This document shows positions 1 to 8,213 of a stretch of DNA of 64,000 nt, one piece after another (position 1 is the stretch's first letter; each line of letters starts with the position of its first letter). A program made the position numbers and the translations under genes. The stretch is from Geobacter sp. (GTDB lineage Bacteria; Desulfobacterota; Desulfuromonadia; Geobacterales; Pseudopelobacteraceae), in the NCBI GenBank assembly GCA_003574895.1, contig PJFB01000010.1, positions 119,667-183,666 on the forward strand. The letters run 5' to 3'. The notes under the pieces were generated by a model, which worked only from the letters and a program-made list of their open reading frames with translations, made no database searches and had not been told where the DNA came from.

Positions 1-279
1 CTGGGCACCGAAAGTTGCCAGCCAGAGTCCCATGGGAGGTTCAGCTCCGGAGGCTGGCGTAGCCGGGAACTCGGCAAAGCTACCGTTGCCATAGGTCTTG
101 GCGGCGTAATCCGCGGCTTCGCGGCCAGTTGCGTTCAATCGTGTCCGACGGTCACGGTCTATGTCTGAAATCGTTTCGTCTTCACGAATGACGTCACTGA
201 AAACCAGGACATGCTCCCCAGGTTTAATACCCATATTGGTTTCAAAGAGTGCTTTAAAGGCACTGTCAAATTTACTCAT
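1..279 (-). CDS. Peptidase M29-like aminopeptidase, N-terminal part (runs off the window)
   Basis: Only the first 93 codons are visible; the rest lies before base 1. The product begins MSKFDSAFKALFETNMG, followed by a GEHVLVFSD segment and an acidic stretch. This resembles the N-terminus of thermophilic-type (M29) metallo-aminopeptidases, but the metal-ligand region is off the window, so the family call is tentative. I chose the ATG at 279 because GGGAGA lies 6 nt upstream; the in-frame ATG at 336 has no ribosome-binding site. It is divergent from sfrB, and the 305-bp gap between them carries the sfrB control signals. Confidence 0.5.
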   Translation of the reverse strand, partial: MSKFDSAFKALFETNMGIKPGEHVLVFSDVIREDETISDIDRDRRTRLNATGREAADYAAKTYGNGSFAEFPATPASGAEPPMGLWLATFGAQ

Positions 280-492
280 GTCATCTCTCCCGTTGTTGCG
301 GATGAAATCCAGCAGTTTTTTATCGGCGTCAAACATTTAAATCCATATTAATTAAATAAGGTATGGATCGCAAAGTAGCTGTAGTAACTATAGTCTATAG
401 CACAGAAAGAAAAAAGTGGGAATCCTGATGAAAACCATGAGAGAATCAATGTAATTTTTCCCTTGATTTCAATGATGTTATTGTGTTAATCA

Positions 493-507
493 TGCATACT
501 GTATACA
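493..507. promoter_or_regulatory. 15-bp palindromic operator, GntR-like, in front of sfrB
   Basis: TGCATACTGTATACA consists of 7-bp arms (TGCATAC and GTATACA) around a single T, with one mismatch to perfect symmetry. It overlaps the likely -35 region of the sfrB promoter, so repression is the simplest reading. A perfect version occurs at 39771-39785. GntR-family regulators often bind GTATAC-containing palindromes, but no regulator gene lies next to it. Confidence 0.5.
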
Positions 508-532
508 ATTTGGTGGTCATTCTTTGTATAAT
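502..532 (+). promoter_or_regulatory. Predicted sigma-70 promoter of sfrBA
   Basis: A perfect TATAAT -10 box lies at 527-532. The best -35 candidate is TATACA at 502-507 (4 of 6 matches) with a long 19-bp spacer, and it lies inside the palindrome at 493-507. A weak -35 under an operator suggests that the promoter is controlled rather than constitutive. Confidence 0.45.
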
Positions 533-584
533 AATTGCAGACACTTATCCCCGTATTTGAGGGGGTCGGGTTTTGGAGGTTCGT

Positions 585-2603
585 GTGGCTCATGTCGTTT
601 TTTCCACGTGGGGTAGGAAATTAGTCGATAACAGAAACGTTTCCGGAGAACCGCAGGCCGTTAGCTACCGTTTGCCAGTTGCCTTTGATGGCGAGCGGCC
701 GCTGAATGGATTCATGGGATGGGATGGCATCATCCTCTTCGACAAGGGCGTTGATGTCCCTGCCATGACAGCTGAGTACATGAAGCGTGTGCAGACCCTG
801 TACTGTTGCGGCCGGTGCACACCTGGCAAAAAAGGGACCAAGGTGTTGATGGATCTCTTTCAGAATGTGCTGACAGGGAAGGCGTCCGAGGCAGACCTGG
901 ACAAGGTGGGCGATTTGGCCGACTTGTTGAAAAACTGCAAGTGCACCCTTTGTCAGAGCGCCACGGTTCCAGTGTTTGATGCTGTTCAACACTTCCGTGA
1001 GGATTTCAGTGCCTATCTTAAGGGTGGGCGAGTGCCGAAGGACACCAGGTATATTCATAAGTACACCGCTCCCTGCATGGACCGTTGTCCTGCCCATATC
1101 GACATTCCCAAGTATGTTGAAAATATCAAAAACTACCAGATGTCCGAGTCGCTGGCAACCATTCGCGAGAACATGCCGCTGCCTTCGGTCTGCGGGCGGG
1201 TTTGTCCGCATCCCTGCGAGACCGCTTGCCGCCGCAAAAATGTTGATGATGCCATTAATATAATGGTGCTCAAGCGTTCTGCCTCTGATTATGAATGGAT
1301 GCACCAGCTTACCCCTCCCATGCAGCCCAAACAGAAAAAAGGCAAGACCGTTGGCATTGTTGGTGCGGGCCCGGCCGGCTTGGCTGCTGCCTACTACCTG
1401 GCGTTGGAAGGGTACAAGTGTACTATTTACGAGGCGTTGCCCGAAGGTTTCGGAGGCGGGATGATCGCGGTCGGCATTCCGGCATACCGCATGCCTCGCC
1501 ACCTGCTCCAGCGGGACATCGATATCATTCAGTCCATGGGAGTGGAAATCATCTACAACTGTCGCGTGGGACAGGATATCAGCCTGCCGGATTTGAAGAA
1601 GAAATACGACGCCGTCTTCCTGGCTCCTGGAGCACACCGCTCCAAGCCGATGGGTGTGGACGGTGAGGATGCGGGTTACAAAGGTTTCCTCAAAGGGGGC
1701 ATCGATTTTCTGCGCGAGGCCTACATGGGCAAGCCGACAGGCATGGGCAATAAAGTCGTCGTGGTCGGAGGTGGTAATACCGCCATTGACTGCGTGCGAG
1801 TGGCCTTGCGGGAGGGTGCCGAAGCGTCCTACCTGGTTTACCGCCGTTCGCGCAAAGAGATGCCTGCCGACGTGTGGGAAGTGGATGGAGCCGATGAGGA
1901 AGGGGTGCAGTTCGAATTCCAGGTGCTCCCAACAAAGATCATCGCCAACGATAAACATGAGGTTACCGGTGTCGAATGCGTCAGGATGGCTTTGGGCGAG
2001 CCCGATGCCTCCGGTCGCCGCCGCCCGGAGCCGATGCCGGGCAGCGAATTTGTCATCGAATGCGATACGGTCATCCCGGCTATCGGACAGGACCCCGATC
2101 TTGGCTTCATACCGTCCGACATGGGGATCGATATCACCAAGTGGAATACGGTGGTCACCAAGTACCTCCCACTTAAGGACGCAGCTGGTAAAGACCTGAA
2201 AGACGGCATGGGTAATCCGCTTTCCCGTTCGTTGATCACTGATTGTGATGGCGTGTTCGCCGGCGGTGACGCAGAAATCGGGCCGCTGACCGTGGTGGCC
2301 TGCGTGGGTAACGCCCACCGTGCGGCCAAGGTAATCCAACGCTGGCTGGAGGAAGGCAAGGCATATCTTAGCGAGGAAGACATTTTTGAAGATTTGCTGA
2401 CCTACCTGGGAGTGTATGACAAGGATGAAAATGTGGCCTGGCTCGACTCCGCCGACCGCGCCCACCAAAAAGAGGTTCACGGCAAGCAACGGGCCAGCCT
2501 CAAGAACTATAGCGAAGTGGAATTGGGCTTCAACGATACGACGGCCCAGGCAGAAGCTGATCGTTGTTTAAGATGTTATAGAATGGCTATGATAGTACTT
2601 TAA
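585..2603 (+). CDS. sfrB: Soluble NADPH oxidoreductase, beta subunit (SfrB-type flavin/Fe-S protein)
   Basis: About 672 residues. In order: a NuoF C-terminus-like 4Fe-4S domain (cysteines near residues 74-78 and a CKCTLC motif near 118), a GltD-like N-terminal Fe-S domain (CPAHIDIPKYV, then CGRVCPHPCETACRR), an FAD-binding GAGPAGLAAAYYLA motif near residue 260, and an NADPH-binding VVVGGGNTAIDCVRVAL motif near 390. This is the architecture of Geobacter SfrB, which with SfrA forms a cytoplasmic NADPH-oxidising complex first purified as a soluble Fe(III) reductase. I prefer the GTG at 585, 5 nt after GGAGG; an upstream TTG at 573 would overlap that ribosome site. sfrA follows 64 bp downstream. 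The assignment to this family is firm; its physiological electron acceptor cannot be read from sequence. Confidence 0.85.
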   Translation: MAHVVFSTWGRKLVDNRNVSGEPQAVSYRLPVAFDGERPLNGFMGWDGIILFDKGVDVPAMTAEYMKRVQTLYCCGRCTPGKKGTKVLMDLFQNVLTGKASEADLDKVGDLADLLKNCKCTLCQSATVPVFDAVQHFREDFSAYLKGGRVPKDTRYIHKYTAPCMDRCPAHIDIPKYVENIKNYQMSESLATIRENMPLPSVCGRVCPHPCETACRRKNVDDAINIMVLKRSASDYEWMHQLTPPMQPKQKKGKTVGIVGAGPAGLAAAYYLALEGYKCTIYEALPEGFGGGMIAVGIPAYRMPRHLLQRDIDIIQSMGVEIIYNCRVGQDISLPDLKKKYDAVFLAPGAHRSKPMGVDGEDAGYKGFLKGGIDFLREAYMGKPTGMGNKVVVVGGGNTAIDCVRVALREGAEASYLVYRRSRKEMPADVWEVDGADEEGVQFEFQVLPTKIIANDKHEVTGVECVRMALGEPDASGRRRPEPMPGSEFVIECDTVIPAIGQDPDLGFIPSDMGIDITKWNTVVTKYLPLKDAAGKDLKDGMGNPLSRSLITDCDGVFAGGDAEIGPLTVVACVGNAHRAAKVIQRWLEEGKAYLSEEDIFEDLLTYLGVYDKDENVAWLDSADRAHQKEVHGKQRASLKNYSEVELGFNDTTAQAEADRCLRCYRMAMIVL

Positions 2604-2610
2604 ACGAATT

Positions 2611-2646
2611 TCCCCTCCCCCTCGACCCTCCCCCTGGTGAGGGGGA
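2611..2646. repeat. C-rich intergenic repeat with a small hairpin
   Basis: The gap between sfrB and sfrA contains two CCCTCCCCCT-like units; the second folds as TCCCCC/GGGGGA around a TGGTGA loop. It looks like a partial copy of a dispersed C-rich intergenic repeat. It has no T-tract, so it should not terminate transcription of the sfrBA operon. Confidence 0.4.
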
Positions 2647-2667
2647 TAACAAGGAGATACAGGCAAG

Positions 2668-5292
2668 ATGGCACACACAGAGTCCAGCGAAAACAAGATG
2701 GCAACACTCACGATTGACGGTAAACAGGTAACGGTCCCAGCAGGAACAACTATCCTGGATGCGGCAGCTCAATTGGGAGTCAAAATACCGACGCTATGCT
2801 GGTTGAAAAAGGTGTCCACGACCGGTGCATGTCGCATCTGCGTGGTTGATGTGGATGGTGTGGATCGCCCAATGACCGCTTGCAACACTCCGGTCAAGGA
2901 CGGCATCAATGTTACCACTTCCTCTCCGAAGCTGGAACAGATCCGCAAGAAAACACTTGAACTGTTGCTGGTCAACCATCCGTTGGATTGCCCGGTGTGC
3001 GACGCTGCCGGCGAGTGCGATCTGCAGGACTCCTGCTACGGTCTGCATGTTGACAAAAACGAGTACGGTGCTGACCTGGAGCGTCTGCCGATCCGTTACG
3101 ACTGGAATCTGCTGGAAAGCGACCCCAATCGTTGCATACTGTGCGAAAAATGCGTCAAGGTCTGTCGTGAGATAGTAGGCCGTGAAGCCATTGAGATTGT
3201 CAACCGAGGCGATAGGACGATTATCGATACGGTTTCCGGCGAGCCGCTCAATTGCGACTTCTGCGGCAATTGTATAAATGCTTGTCCAACAGGTACGCTT
3301 ATAAGCAAGCCCTTCAAATTTCGTGGGCGTCCCTGGACTTTCACAGTTACCCCGAGTATTTGTGGCTTCTGCTCTACAGGCTGCCAGATAGAGTATCATT
3401 CCCGTGGTGGACGCGTGGAACGGGTAACCAGTTCCGATGATACATTTAACCGTGGCAACCTGTGCACCAATGGTCGCTTCGGATATGCCGCATTCAACTC
3501 ACCTGGCAGGCTGACCACTCCGCTTATCAAGGATGCTTCTGGAAATCAGCAAACGGCAACTTGGGATCAGGCCCTCGGTGCGGCCGCCACAAAACTGAAG
3601 GATATCATTGCCGCCAATGGCGCCAAGGCCGTTGCTGGGATCGGCTCTCCCCGTGCAACCAACGAAGAGAGTTATCTCTTTCAGAAGTTTCTGCGCGGTG
3701 CAGTAGGTACCAACAATATTGATTCCGAAGCCAGGCTCGGTTATTTTCCCTCACAGCTCATCCAATGGGAAATGCTCGGATACAGTGGCAGTACCTATGC
3801 CATGGATGTGATCGAGCAGGCTGATTCGATTCTTGTGGTCGGTGCCGACCTGAAAGGGGAGTCGGTCGGTTATGCTTATCGGGTGATCCAGGCAGCAAAC
3901 AAGAACAACGCCAAGCTGGTTCTGGCAAATGTGCGTGCCACCTCAATGAATAAGTTTGCCAACAAGTTCCTTCAATATCGCCCAGGCAGCGAGGCTTGGT
4001 TTGTTGCCGGTCTCAATAAGGCGATCCTGGCGGATGGGCTTGAAAACAAAGAATTTATTTCTAAGAATACCAAAGGGGCGGATGAACTGAAAGCATCCCT
4101 GGATGCCCTGACTTTTGCGCAAATCACTCAGGCTACGGGCATCAGCGAATCCGATTTCCGCCAGGCCGCCGGATTGATCTGCAACGGCCGTACAGCTGTC
4201 ATTTACGGCGCTGATATCATGCGCACGGCTGATAAGGCAAACGCGGTGACCGGGGTGGTCGATCTCGCACTTCTGACAGGTGCTGCCGGAGTATCAGGCG
4301 CGGGCATCTACCCTCTGGATGAAAAAAACAATACCCAAGGGATGCTGGACATGGGAGTATGCCCGGAATATCTGCCCGGCTACCATACTTATGCCCATAA
4401 GGCCGCAACATTTTCCGAGGCTTGGAAAAATACCGTGCCAGCCAGCCCCGGCAAGAACCTGTTCCAAATCATAGATGCCATTGAAGCCGGCGAAATCAAG
4501 GCGTTGTATGTTATGGGCAGCGACCTGCTCCATATTCTGCCGGACAGGGCACGCGTCATGAAAGCTCTGCAAAAACTGGATCTGTTGCTGGTTCAAGACC
4601 TGTTCCTGAACGAAACCGCACGGTTGGCAACCATCCTGCTGCCAGCCGCTTCCGCAGCCGAGAAGGCCGGCACCTTTACCACGGTAGACAACCGGGTTCA
4701 GTGTTTCCCGCGTGCAATTGCCCCCCTTGGCGAGGCACGTACCGACAGCGATACGCTGATAAAACTATATAACCTGGTGGCGCCTGTTGCGAAAATCTTA
4801 ACTGTGACTCCAGAAGAACTGCATCAGGAGATCACGGAGTTGTCAGGACTATACAGTGATGTATGCGATCATGCCGGTTGTCGGATGGGCCGCATCAAAA
4901 ATCAAATTTCATCTGCCGACCACAAGGCATCCATTTTACCCTTCAAGCCGGTCTCGCCGGCGCCGGCCGATTCGGCACGCCCCTATGCACTTTACATAGG
5001 GTCCGTGTTACAGCACAACGGAACCATGACCACTTGGTCGGAAAACAATATGGCTGTCGCAGCCGAAGGTTATGTGGAGATTTATGCCGCTGATGCTGCC
5101 AAAGCTGGAATTTCCGGCGGTGACAATGTCAAAGTTTCTTCCGTAGCCGGTTCGGTCACCTTGAAGGCTAAATTGACCGATGCCCTTCAGGCAGGTGTGT
5201 TGTTTGTACCGTCCCACTTCCACGAAGTTCAGGCGAACTTACTGGCTAAAGACGTTTCAGGTGCGGTTGCCGTGAAGCTGGAAAAGGGCTGA
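2668..5292 (+). CDS. sfrA: Soluble NADPH oxidoreductase, alpha subunit (SfrA-type, NuoG/formate-dehydrogenase-like)
   Basis: 874 residues. An N-terminal 2Fe-2S ferredoxin domain (CRIC and nearby cysteines, residues 44-69) is followed by the NuoG-like HPLDCPVCDAAGECDLQD segment, two 4Fe-4S motifs (CILCEKCVKVC and CDFCGNCINACP, about residues 153-212), a molybdopterin-type Fe4S4 domain (CGFCSTGC near 232) and a long molybdopterin-oxidoreductase-like body. It partners the upstream flavoprotein, as in Geobacter SfrAB; the size is close to the reported alpha subunit. AAGGAG lies 11 nt before the ATG at 2668; an in-frame ATG at 2698 is an alternative start. A strong terminator follows, so sfrBA is a two-gene operon. 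Confidence 0.85.
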   Translation: MAHTESSENKMATLTIDGKQVTVPAGTTILDAAAQLGVKIPTLCWLKKVSTTGACRICVVDVDGVDRPMTACNTPVKDGINVTTSSPKLEQIRKKTLELLLVNHPLDCPVCDAAGECDLQDSCYGLHVDKNEYGADLERLPIRYDWNLLESDPNRCILCEKCVKVCREIVGREAIEIVNRGDRTIIDTVSGEPLNCDFCGNCINACPTGTLISKPFKFRGRPWTFTVTPSICGFCSTGCQIEYHSRGGRVERVTSSDDTFNRGNLCTNGRFGYAAFNSPGRLTTPLIKDASGNQQTATWDQALGAAATKLKDIIAANGAKAVAGIGSPRATNEESYLFQKFLRGAVGTNNIDSEARLGYFPSQLIQWEMLGYSGSTYAMDVIEQADSILVVGADLKGESVGYAYRVIQAANKNNAKLVLANVRATSMNKFANKFLQYRPGSEAWFVAGLNKAILADGLENKEFISKNTKGADELKASLDALTFAQITQATGISESDFRQAAGLICNGRTAVIYGADIMRTADKANAVTGVVDLALLTGAAGVSGAGIYPLDEKNNTQGMLDMGVCPEYLPGYHTYAHKAATFSEAWKNTVPASPGKNLFQIIDAIEAGEIKALYVMGSDLLHILPDRARVMKALQKLDLLLVQDLFLNETARLATILLPAASAAEKAGTFTTVDNRVQCFPRAIAPLGEARTDSDTLIKLYNLVAPVAKILTVTPEELHQEITELSGLYSDVCDHAGCRMGRIKNQISSADHKASILPFKPVSPAPADSARPYALYIGSVLQHNGTMTTWSENNMAVAAEGYVEIYAADAAKAGISGGDNVKVSSVAGSVTLKAKLTDALQAGVLFVPSHFHEVQANLLAKDVSGAVAVKLEKG

Positions 5293-5323
5293 TAGCCTGT
5301 CTTGACCATACAAGCTGATTTGA

Positions 5324-5350
5324 AAACGCCGCTTTATGCGGCGTTTTTTA
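5324..5350 (+). terminator. Rho-independent terminator after sfrA
   Basis: A 7-bp stem, ACGCCGC (5326-5332) with GCGGCGT (5338-5344), a TTTAT loop and a following T-tract. It closes the sfrBA operon. Confidence 0.85.
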
Positions 5351-5428
5351 TTGCCAAAATTATCCCGCTTTGCAATGGCTTCATGTTCCTAAGATCTTTA
5401 GGATATTAATAAATCATCAACATAGAGT

Positions 5429-5458
5429 TTGAATTCAGCTTGGCATTGCTGTTAGAAT
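5429..5458 (+). promoter_or_regulatory. Predicted sigma-70 promoter of the radical SAM gene
   Basis: TTGAAT (5429-5434), an 18-bp spacer, then TAGAAT (5453-5458). It leads into a short leader with an 8-codon reading frame before the radical SAM gene. Confidence 0.45.
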
Positions 5459-5489
5459 GACCTAAATCTGCTGCAACTGAGAGAGATTC

Positions 5490-5516
5490 ATGCCTGTTCT
5501 CCTTGAACTCCGATGA
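5490..5516 (+). CDS. Possible 8-codon leader peptide overlapping the radical SAM start
   Basis: ATG at 5490 follows a GAGAGA purine run and encodes MPVLLELR. Its TGA stop overlaps the ATG of the next gene (ATGA at 5513-5516). The radical SAM gene itself has no Shine-Dalgarno sequence, so translational coupling through this tiny frame would explain how it is started. The frame is very short and could be chance. Confidence 0.35.
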   Translation: MPVLLELR

Positions 5517-7198
5517 GTTGGGATATAAGAAAAATTCAACGCAGTCTTTTGGCGAGCGAAACAAACCTGTGTCCCAAGCGAAACGGTCGTGGTGGCCAAC
5601 TCAGTATTTGCCTTGTTTACCCCAATAGATATCAGACCGGCATGAGCAGTCTTGGTTATCAGACGGTTTATTCATTGTTGGCAACCTATCCCGGCGTACT
5701 TTGTGAGCGCGCATTTCTACCTGATCGTGAGAGCCTGGCAGAGTACCGGCGAAGCGGCATGTCGCTGCTGTCATTGGAAGGGCAGCGCCCCTTGGCTGAT
5801 TTCGATATTATTGCCTTCTCCACCTCTTTTGAACCGGATTATCTCAATATTCCGCTTATTCTCAAGCTGGGGCGAATCCCTGTTTGGGCAAAGGAAAGGG
5901 GAGACACATACCCATTGATCATTGCCGGTGGCGCAGCGTTTATGATTAATCCAGAGCCGGTTGCCGACTTTTTGGACATTGTTTGTCTTGGCGAGGGTGA
6001 GGAACAGATCCCTGAGCTTATGAAGGCCATGATGGTGTTTGACAAAAGCAGGCAGGAGTTGCTGCTATCTCTTGCCGCATTGCCTGGCATCTATATACCA
6101 TCCATGTATCACCCTCAGTATCTGGAAGAAAGGCTGGTGGCAATTGATATAATGGGGGCGGCCCCTAAGCGGATCAAGCGGGTTTGTGTCAAGCTGGAAG
6201 AATATAGTCCGGCAAGATCCGTGATTCTGACAGACAACACCGAATTCGGCGACATGTACTTGATCGAGGTCAGTCGCGGATGCCCTCGCGGATGCCGCTT
6301 CTGTACTTCCGGCTTCATTTACGGTCATTTCAGGCAACAGCCGTACACAAATATTGTTGCCGCTGTGGACGAAGGTCTTGCCTATAGAAACAAGATTGGA
6401 CTGGTTGGTGCTGCGGTTTCCGACTATCATGACATCGGCATGTTATGTAGTTACATAGTGGCACGTGGTGCCAAGGTATCTGTTTCGTCGTTGCGTATTG
6501 ATCGGCTCGATCCTGAAATGATAAGTGCCCTGGTGGCCAGCGGACACAAAACAATTGCCCTGGCACCGGAGGGAGGTTCTCAGCGTCTGCGGGATTTGAT
6601 CCGCAAAAACCTGAATGAAGACCAGATACTCGACGCTTGCGAGCTTTTGGTTTCCCGCGATATCCTTAACCTGAGGTTGTATTTCATCATCGGTTTGCCT
6701 ACGGAAACACAAGACGACCTGGATGAACTGATCAGGCTGGTTCTGGCCATTCGCAGTCGCGTGTTGGAGCGGGCCCGATTGAATGGAAGGCTGGGTGAAA
6801 TCACGCTTTCGATTAATCCCTTCATTCCCAAGCCTGGTACTCCTTTCCAATGGTGTGGTATGGAGCCGCTGCCGTCGTTGGAAAAAAAGGTGAAATTTCT
6901 AGAGGCTTCTTTTCGCGGCATTGCCAATGTAAAGCTTAAGGTGGAAGGACTGCGTGACTGTTACTTCCAGGCGCTGCTGTCGCGGGGTGACCGCAGGTTG
7001 GCTGTTCTGCTGGTAGCCATGAGCGATGGGAACAATTTTAAAAAGGCGGTAAAAACCTGTGCGTTTGATACTGATAAAGTTGTGCAGCGCACCATACCCA
7101 CTGATGAGCTTTTACCGTGGGATATGGTGGTGTCTGACGGCAATGAAATACTGCAGCATGAGTATGAACGGGCAATGGCCCTGGAAGGGAGAAGATAG
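5513..7198 (+). CDS. B12-binding-domain radical SAM protein
   Basis: 561 residues. The N-terminal 200 residues have a cobalamin-binding-like Rossmann pattern (ICLVYPNRYQTGMSSLG, then IIAGGAAFMINPEPVADFLD and LGEGEEQIPEL). A radical SAM CxxxCxxC motif (CPRGCRFC) sits near residues 256-263, followed by a typical TIM-barrel region. The substrate is unknown. The ATG at 5513 overlaps the stop of an 8-codon upstream frame and lacks its own ribosome site. The small double-CxxC gene starts at the base after its stop codon, so the two are certainly co-transcribed. Confidence 0.75.
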   Translation: MSWDIRKIQRSLLASETNLCPKRNGRGGQLSICLVYPNRYQTGMSSLGYQTVYSLLATYPGVLCERAFLPDRESLAEYRRSGMSLLSLEGQRPLADFDIIAFSTSFEPDYLNIPLILKLGRIPVWAKERGDTYPLIIAGGAAFMINPEPVADFLDIVCLGEGEEQIPELMKAMMVFDKSRQELLLSLAALPGIYIPSMYHPQYLEERLVAIDIMGAAPKRIKRVCVKLEEYSPARSVILTDNTEFGDMYLIEVSRGCPRGCRFCTSGFIYGHFRQQPYTNIVAAVDEGLAYRNKIGLVGAAVSDYHDIGMLCSYIVARGAKVSVSSLRIDRLDPEMISALVASGHKTIALAPEGGSQRLRDLIRKNLNEDQILDACELLVSRDILNLRLYFIIGLPTETQDDLDELIRLVLAIRSRVLERARLNGRLGEITLSINPFIPKPGTPFQWCGMEPLPSLEKKVKFLEASFRGIANVKLKVEGLRDCYFQALLSRGDRRLAVLLVAMSDGNNFKKAVKTCAFDTDKVVQRTIPTDELLPWDMVVSDGNEILQHEYERAMALEGRR

Positions 7199-7378
7199 GT
7201 GAAACAATGTACGATCTGCAATAAGGAATTCGATGAGTCCGGAACTCTGTCCGATTATGCACAGGCCGGAGAATGGCTTGCCGGTGAGGTATGGGAGGAT
7301 GCCGGCAAGCTTTGCCCCCTTTGTTTGGAGAATCGTGCCAGGCTTGTTATGATGTATTGCCCGGAATTCAGCGCTTAG
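7199..7378 (+). CDS. Small double-CxxC (zinc-ribbon-like) protein, unknown function
   Basis: 59 residues starting at GTG 7199, the base right after the stop of the radical SAM gene, with AGGGAGA about 7 nt upstream inside that gene. The product starts MKQCTICNKEFDESG and has a second pair, CPLC, near residue 41; four cysteines in two CxxC pairs would bind one zinc or an Fe-S cluster. The tight coupling suggests that it works with the radical SAM protein. No function is recognised. Confidence 0.7.
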   Translation: MKQCTICNKEFDESGTLSDYAQAGEWLAGEVWEDAGKLCPLCLENRARLVMMYCPEFSA

Positions 7379-7481
7379 CATGAAGTGTTCTTGCTTCATC
7401 AATCCCTGGCAGTGTTTGACAGGTACGGTATCGCAGGTATTCTTTCCTGCAATGCACAGAAAATAACATAAAGAGGTTATC

Positions 7482-8108
7482 ATGCAACCAGACGAAGCCG
7501 TCTTTTCCATAAATGAGACGCTTAAAACAATCAAGATGCGCCGCAGTGTCAGGGCCTTTGCAAGGGAAGAGGTTACCCAGGAGCAGATCCGCATTCTGTT
7601 GCAGGCCGCGAATGAGGCCCCTTCGGCCCACAACCAACAATCCTGGCGCTTCATTGTACTCAAGGGGGAAAAAAAGCATGGGTTGGCCGAACTTGTGGCT
7701 GAAGGTGCCGTGAACTTCTCCAGGCCTGCCCAGGCGCTCTTGCGCATGTCAGCCCGTAGCATTGCAAGTGCGCCGGTCGTTATTGCCGTGGCCAACAGTG
7801 GCGACCTCATCGAGCACGGAACTGAGCTCTTCAGTGTGGAAAAAGATCTGGCCCACGACTTTTTCAGGACCATGGAGATTCAGAGTTCAGCGGCCGCGGT
7901 CCAGAACCTGTTGTTGGCGGCAACTTCTCTCGGATTAGCGACTGTCTGGCTCGGCATCATGTTCTTGATGAAAGATGAGGTTTTGAAGTTTCTGGGAGAA
8001 CCGGCCGGAGAGTTTATGGCCGTTGTCCCGGTTGGCCATGCCGCGCGATCAAACGGGAGCGGTCCGCAGAAGGAACCCTTTGAAATGAAGGTCAAATATC
8101 TTGATTAA
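7482..8108 (+). CDS. Nitroreductase-family flavoprotein
   Basis: 208 residues. The N-terminal pattern IKMRRSVRAFAREEVTQEQI, then EAPSAHNQQSWRFIVL (FMN-binding), and a C-terminal GLATVWLGIMF segment are typical of the FMN-dependent nitroreductase fold. These enzymes use NAD(P)H to reduce nitro groups, quinones or flavins; the substrate cannot be told from sequence. GAGG lies 5 nt before the ATG. It is a single gene closed by its own terminator, convergent with ftsZ. Confidence 0.8.
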   Translation: MQPDEAVFSINETLKTIKMRRSVRAFAREEVTQEQIRILLQAANEAPSAHNQQSWRFIVLKGEKKHGLAELVAEGAVNFSRPAQALLRMSARSIASAPVVIAVANSGDLIEHGTELFSVEKDLAHDFFRTMEIQSSAAAVQNLLLAATSLGLATVWLGIMFLMKDEVLKFLGEPAGEFMAVVPVGHAARSNGSGPQKEPFEMKVKYLD

Positions 8109-8110
8109 AG

Positions 8111-8145
8111 AAAAAGCCCGGAAACGTCTTCCGGGCTTTTTCTTT
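8111..8145 (+). terminator. Rho-independent terminator after the nitroreductase gene
   Basis: AAAAAGCCCGGAA pairs with TTCCGGGCTTTTT around a short loop, two bases after the stop codon; the T-rich arm serves the plus strand. Confidence 0.85.
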
Positions 8146-8165
8146 CCAGCGGTTATATCTTTAAT

Positions 8166-8200
8166 AAAATAAAGGCTGCGTTATAGCGCAGCCTTTATTT
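8166..8200. terminator. Bidirectional terminator closing the dcw cluster
   Basis: A perfect 15-bp stem (8166-8180 with 8186-8200) is built from an A-rich arm, a GGCTGCG core and a T-rich arm, so it can stop transcription from both sides. It lies 13 bp beyond the ftsZ stop codon on the minus strand. Confidence 0.85.
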
Positions 8201-8213
8201 TATATGGCCAGAT

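Noticed and set aside
621..2489. Very long open frame antisense to sfrB (over 600 codons)
   Set aside because: It mirrors the codon structure of sfrB, has no ribosome site and no recognisable protein motif, while the sense frame has clear Fe-S, FAD and NADPH motifs. The same applies to long antisense frames across murC, murD and the tRNA nucleotidyltransferase.
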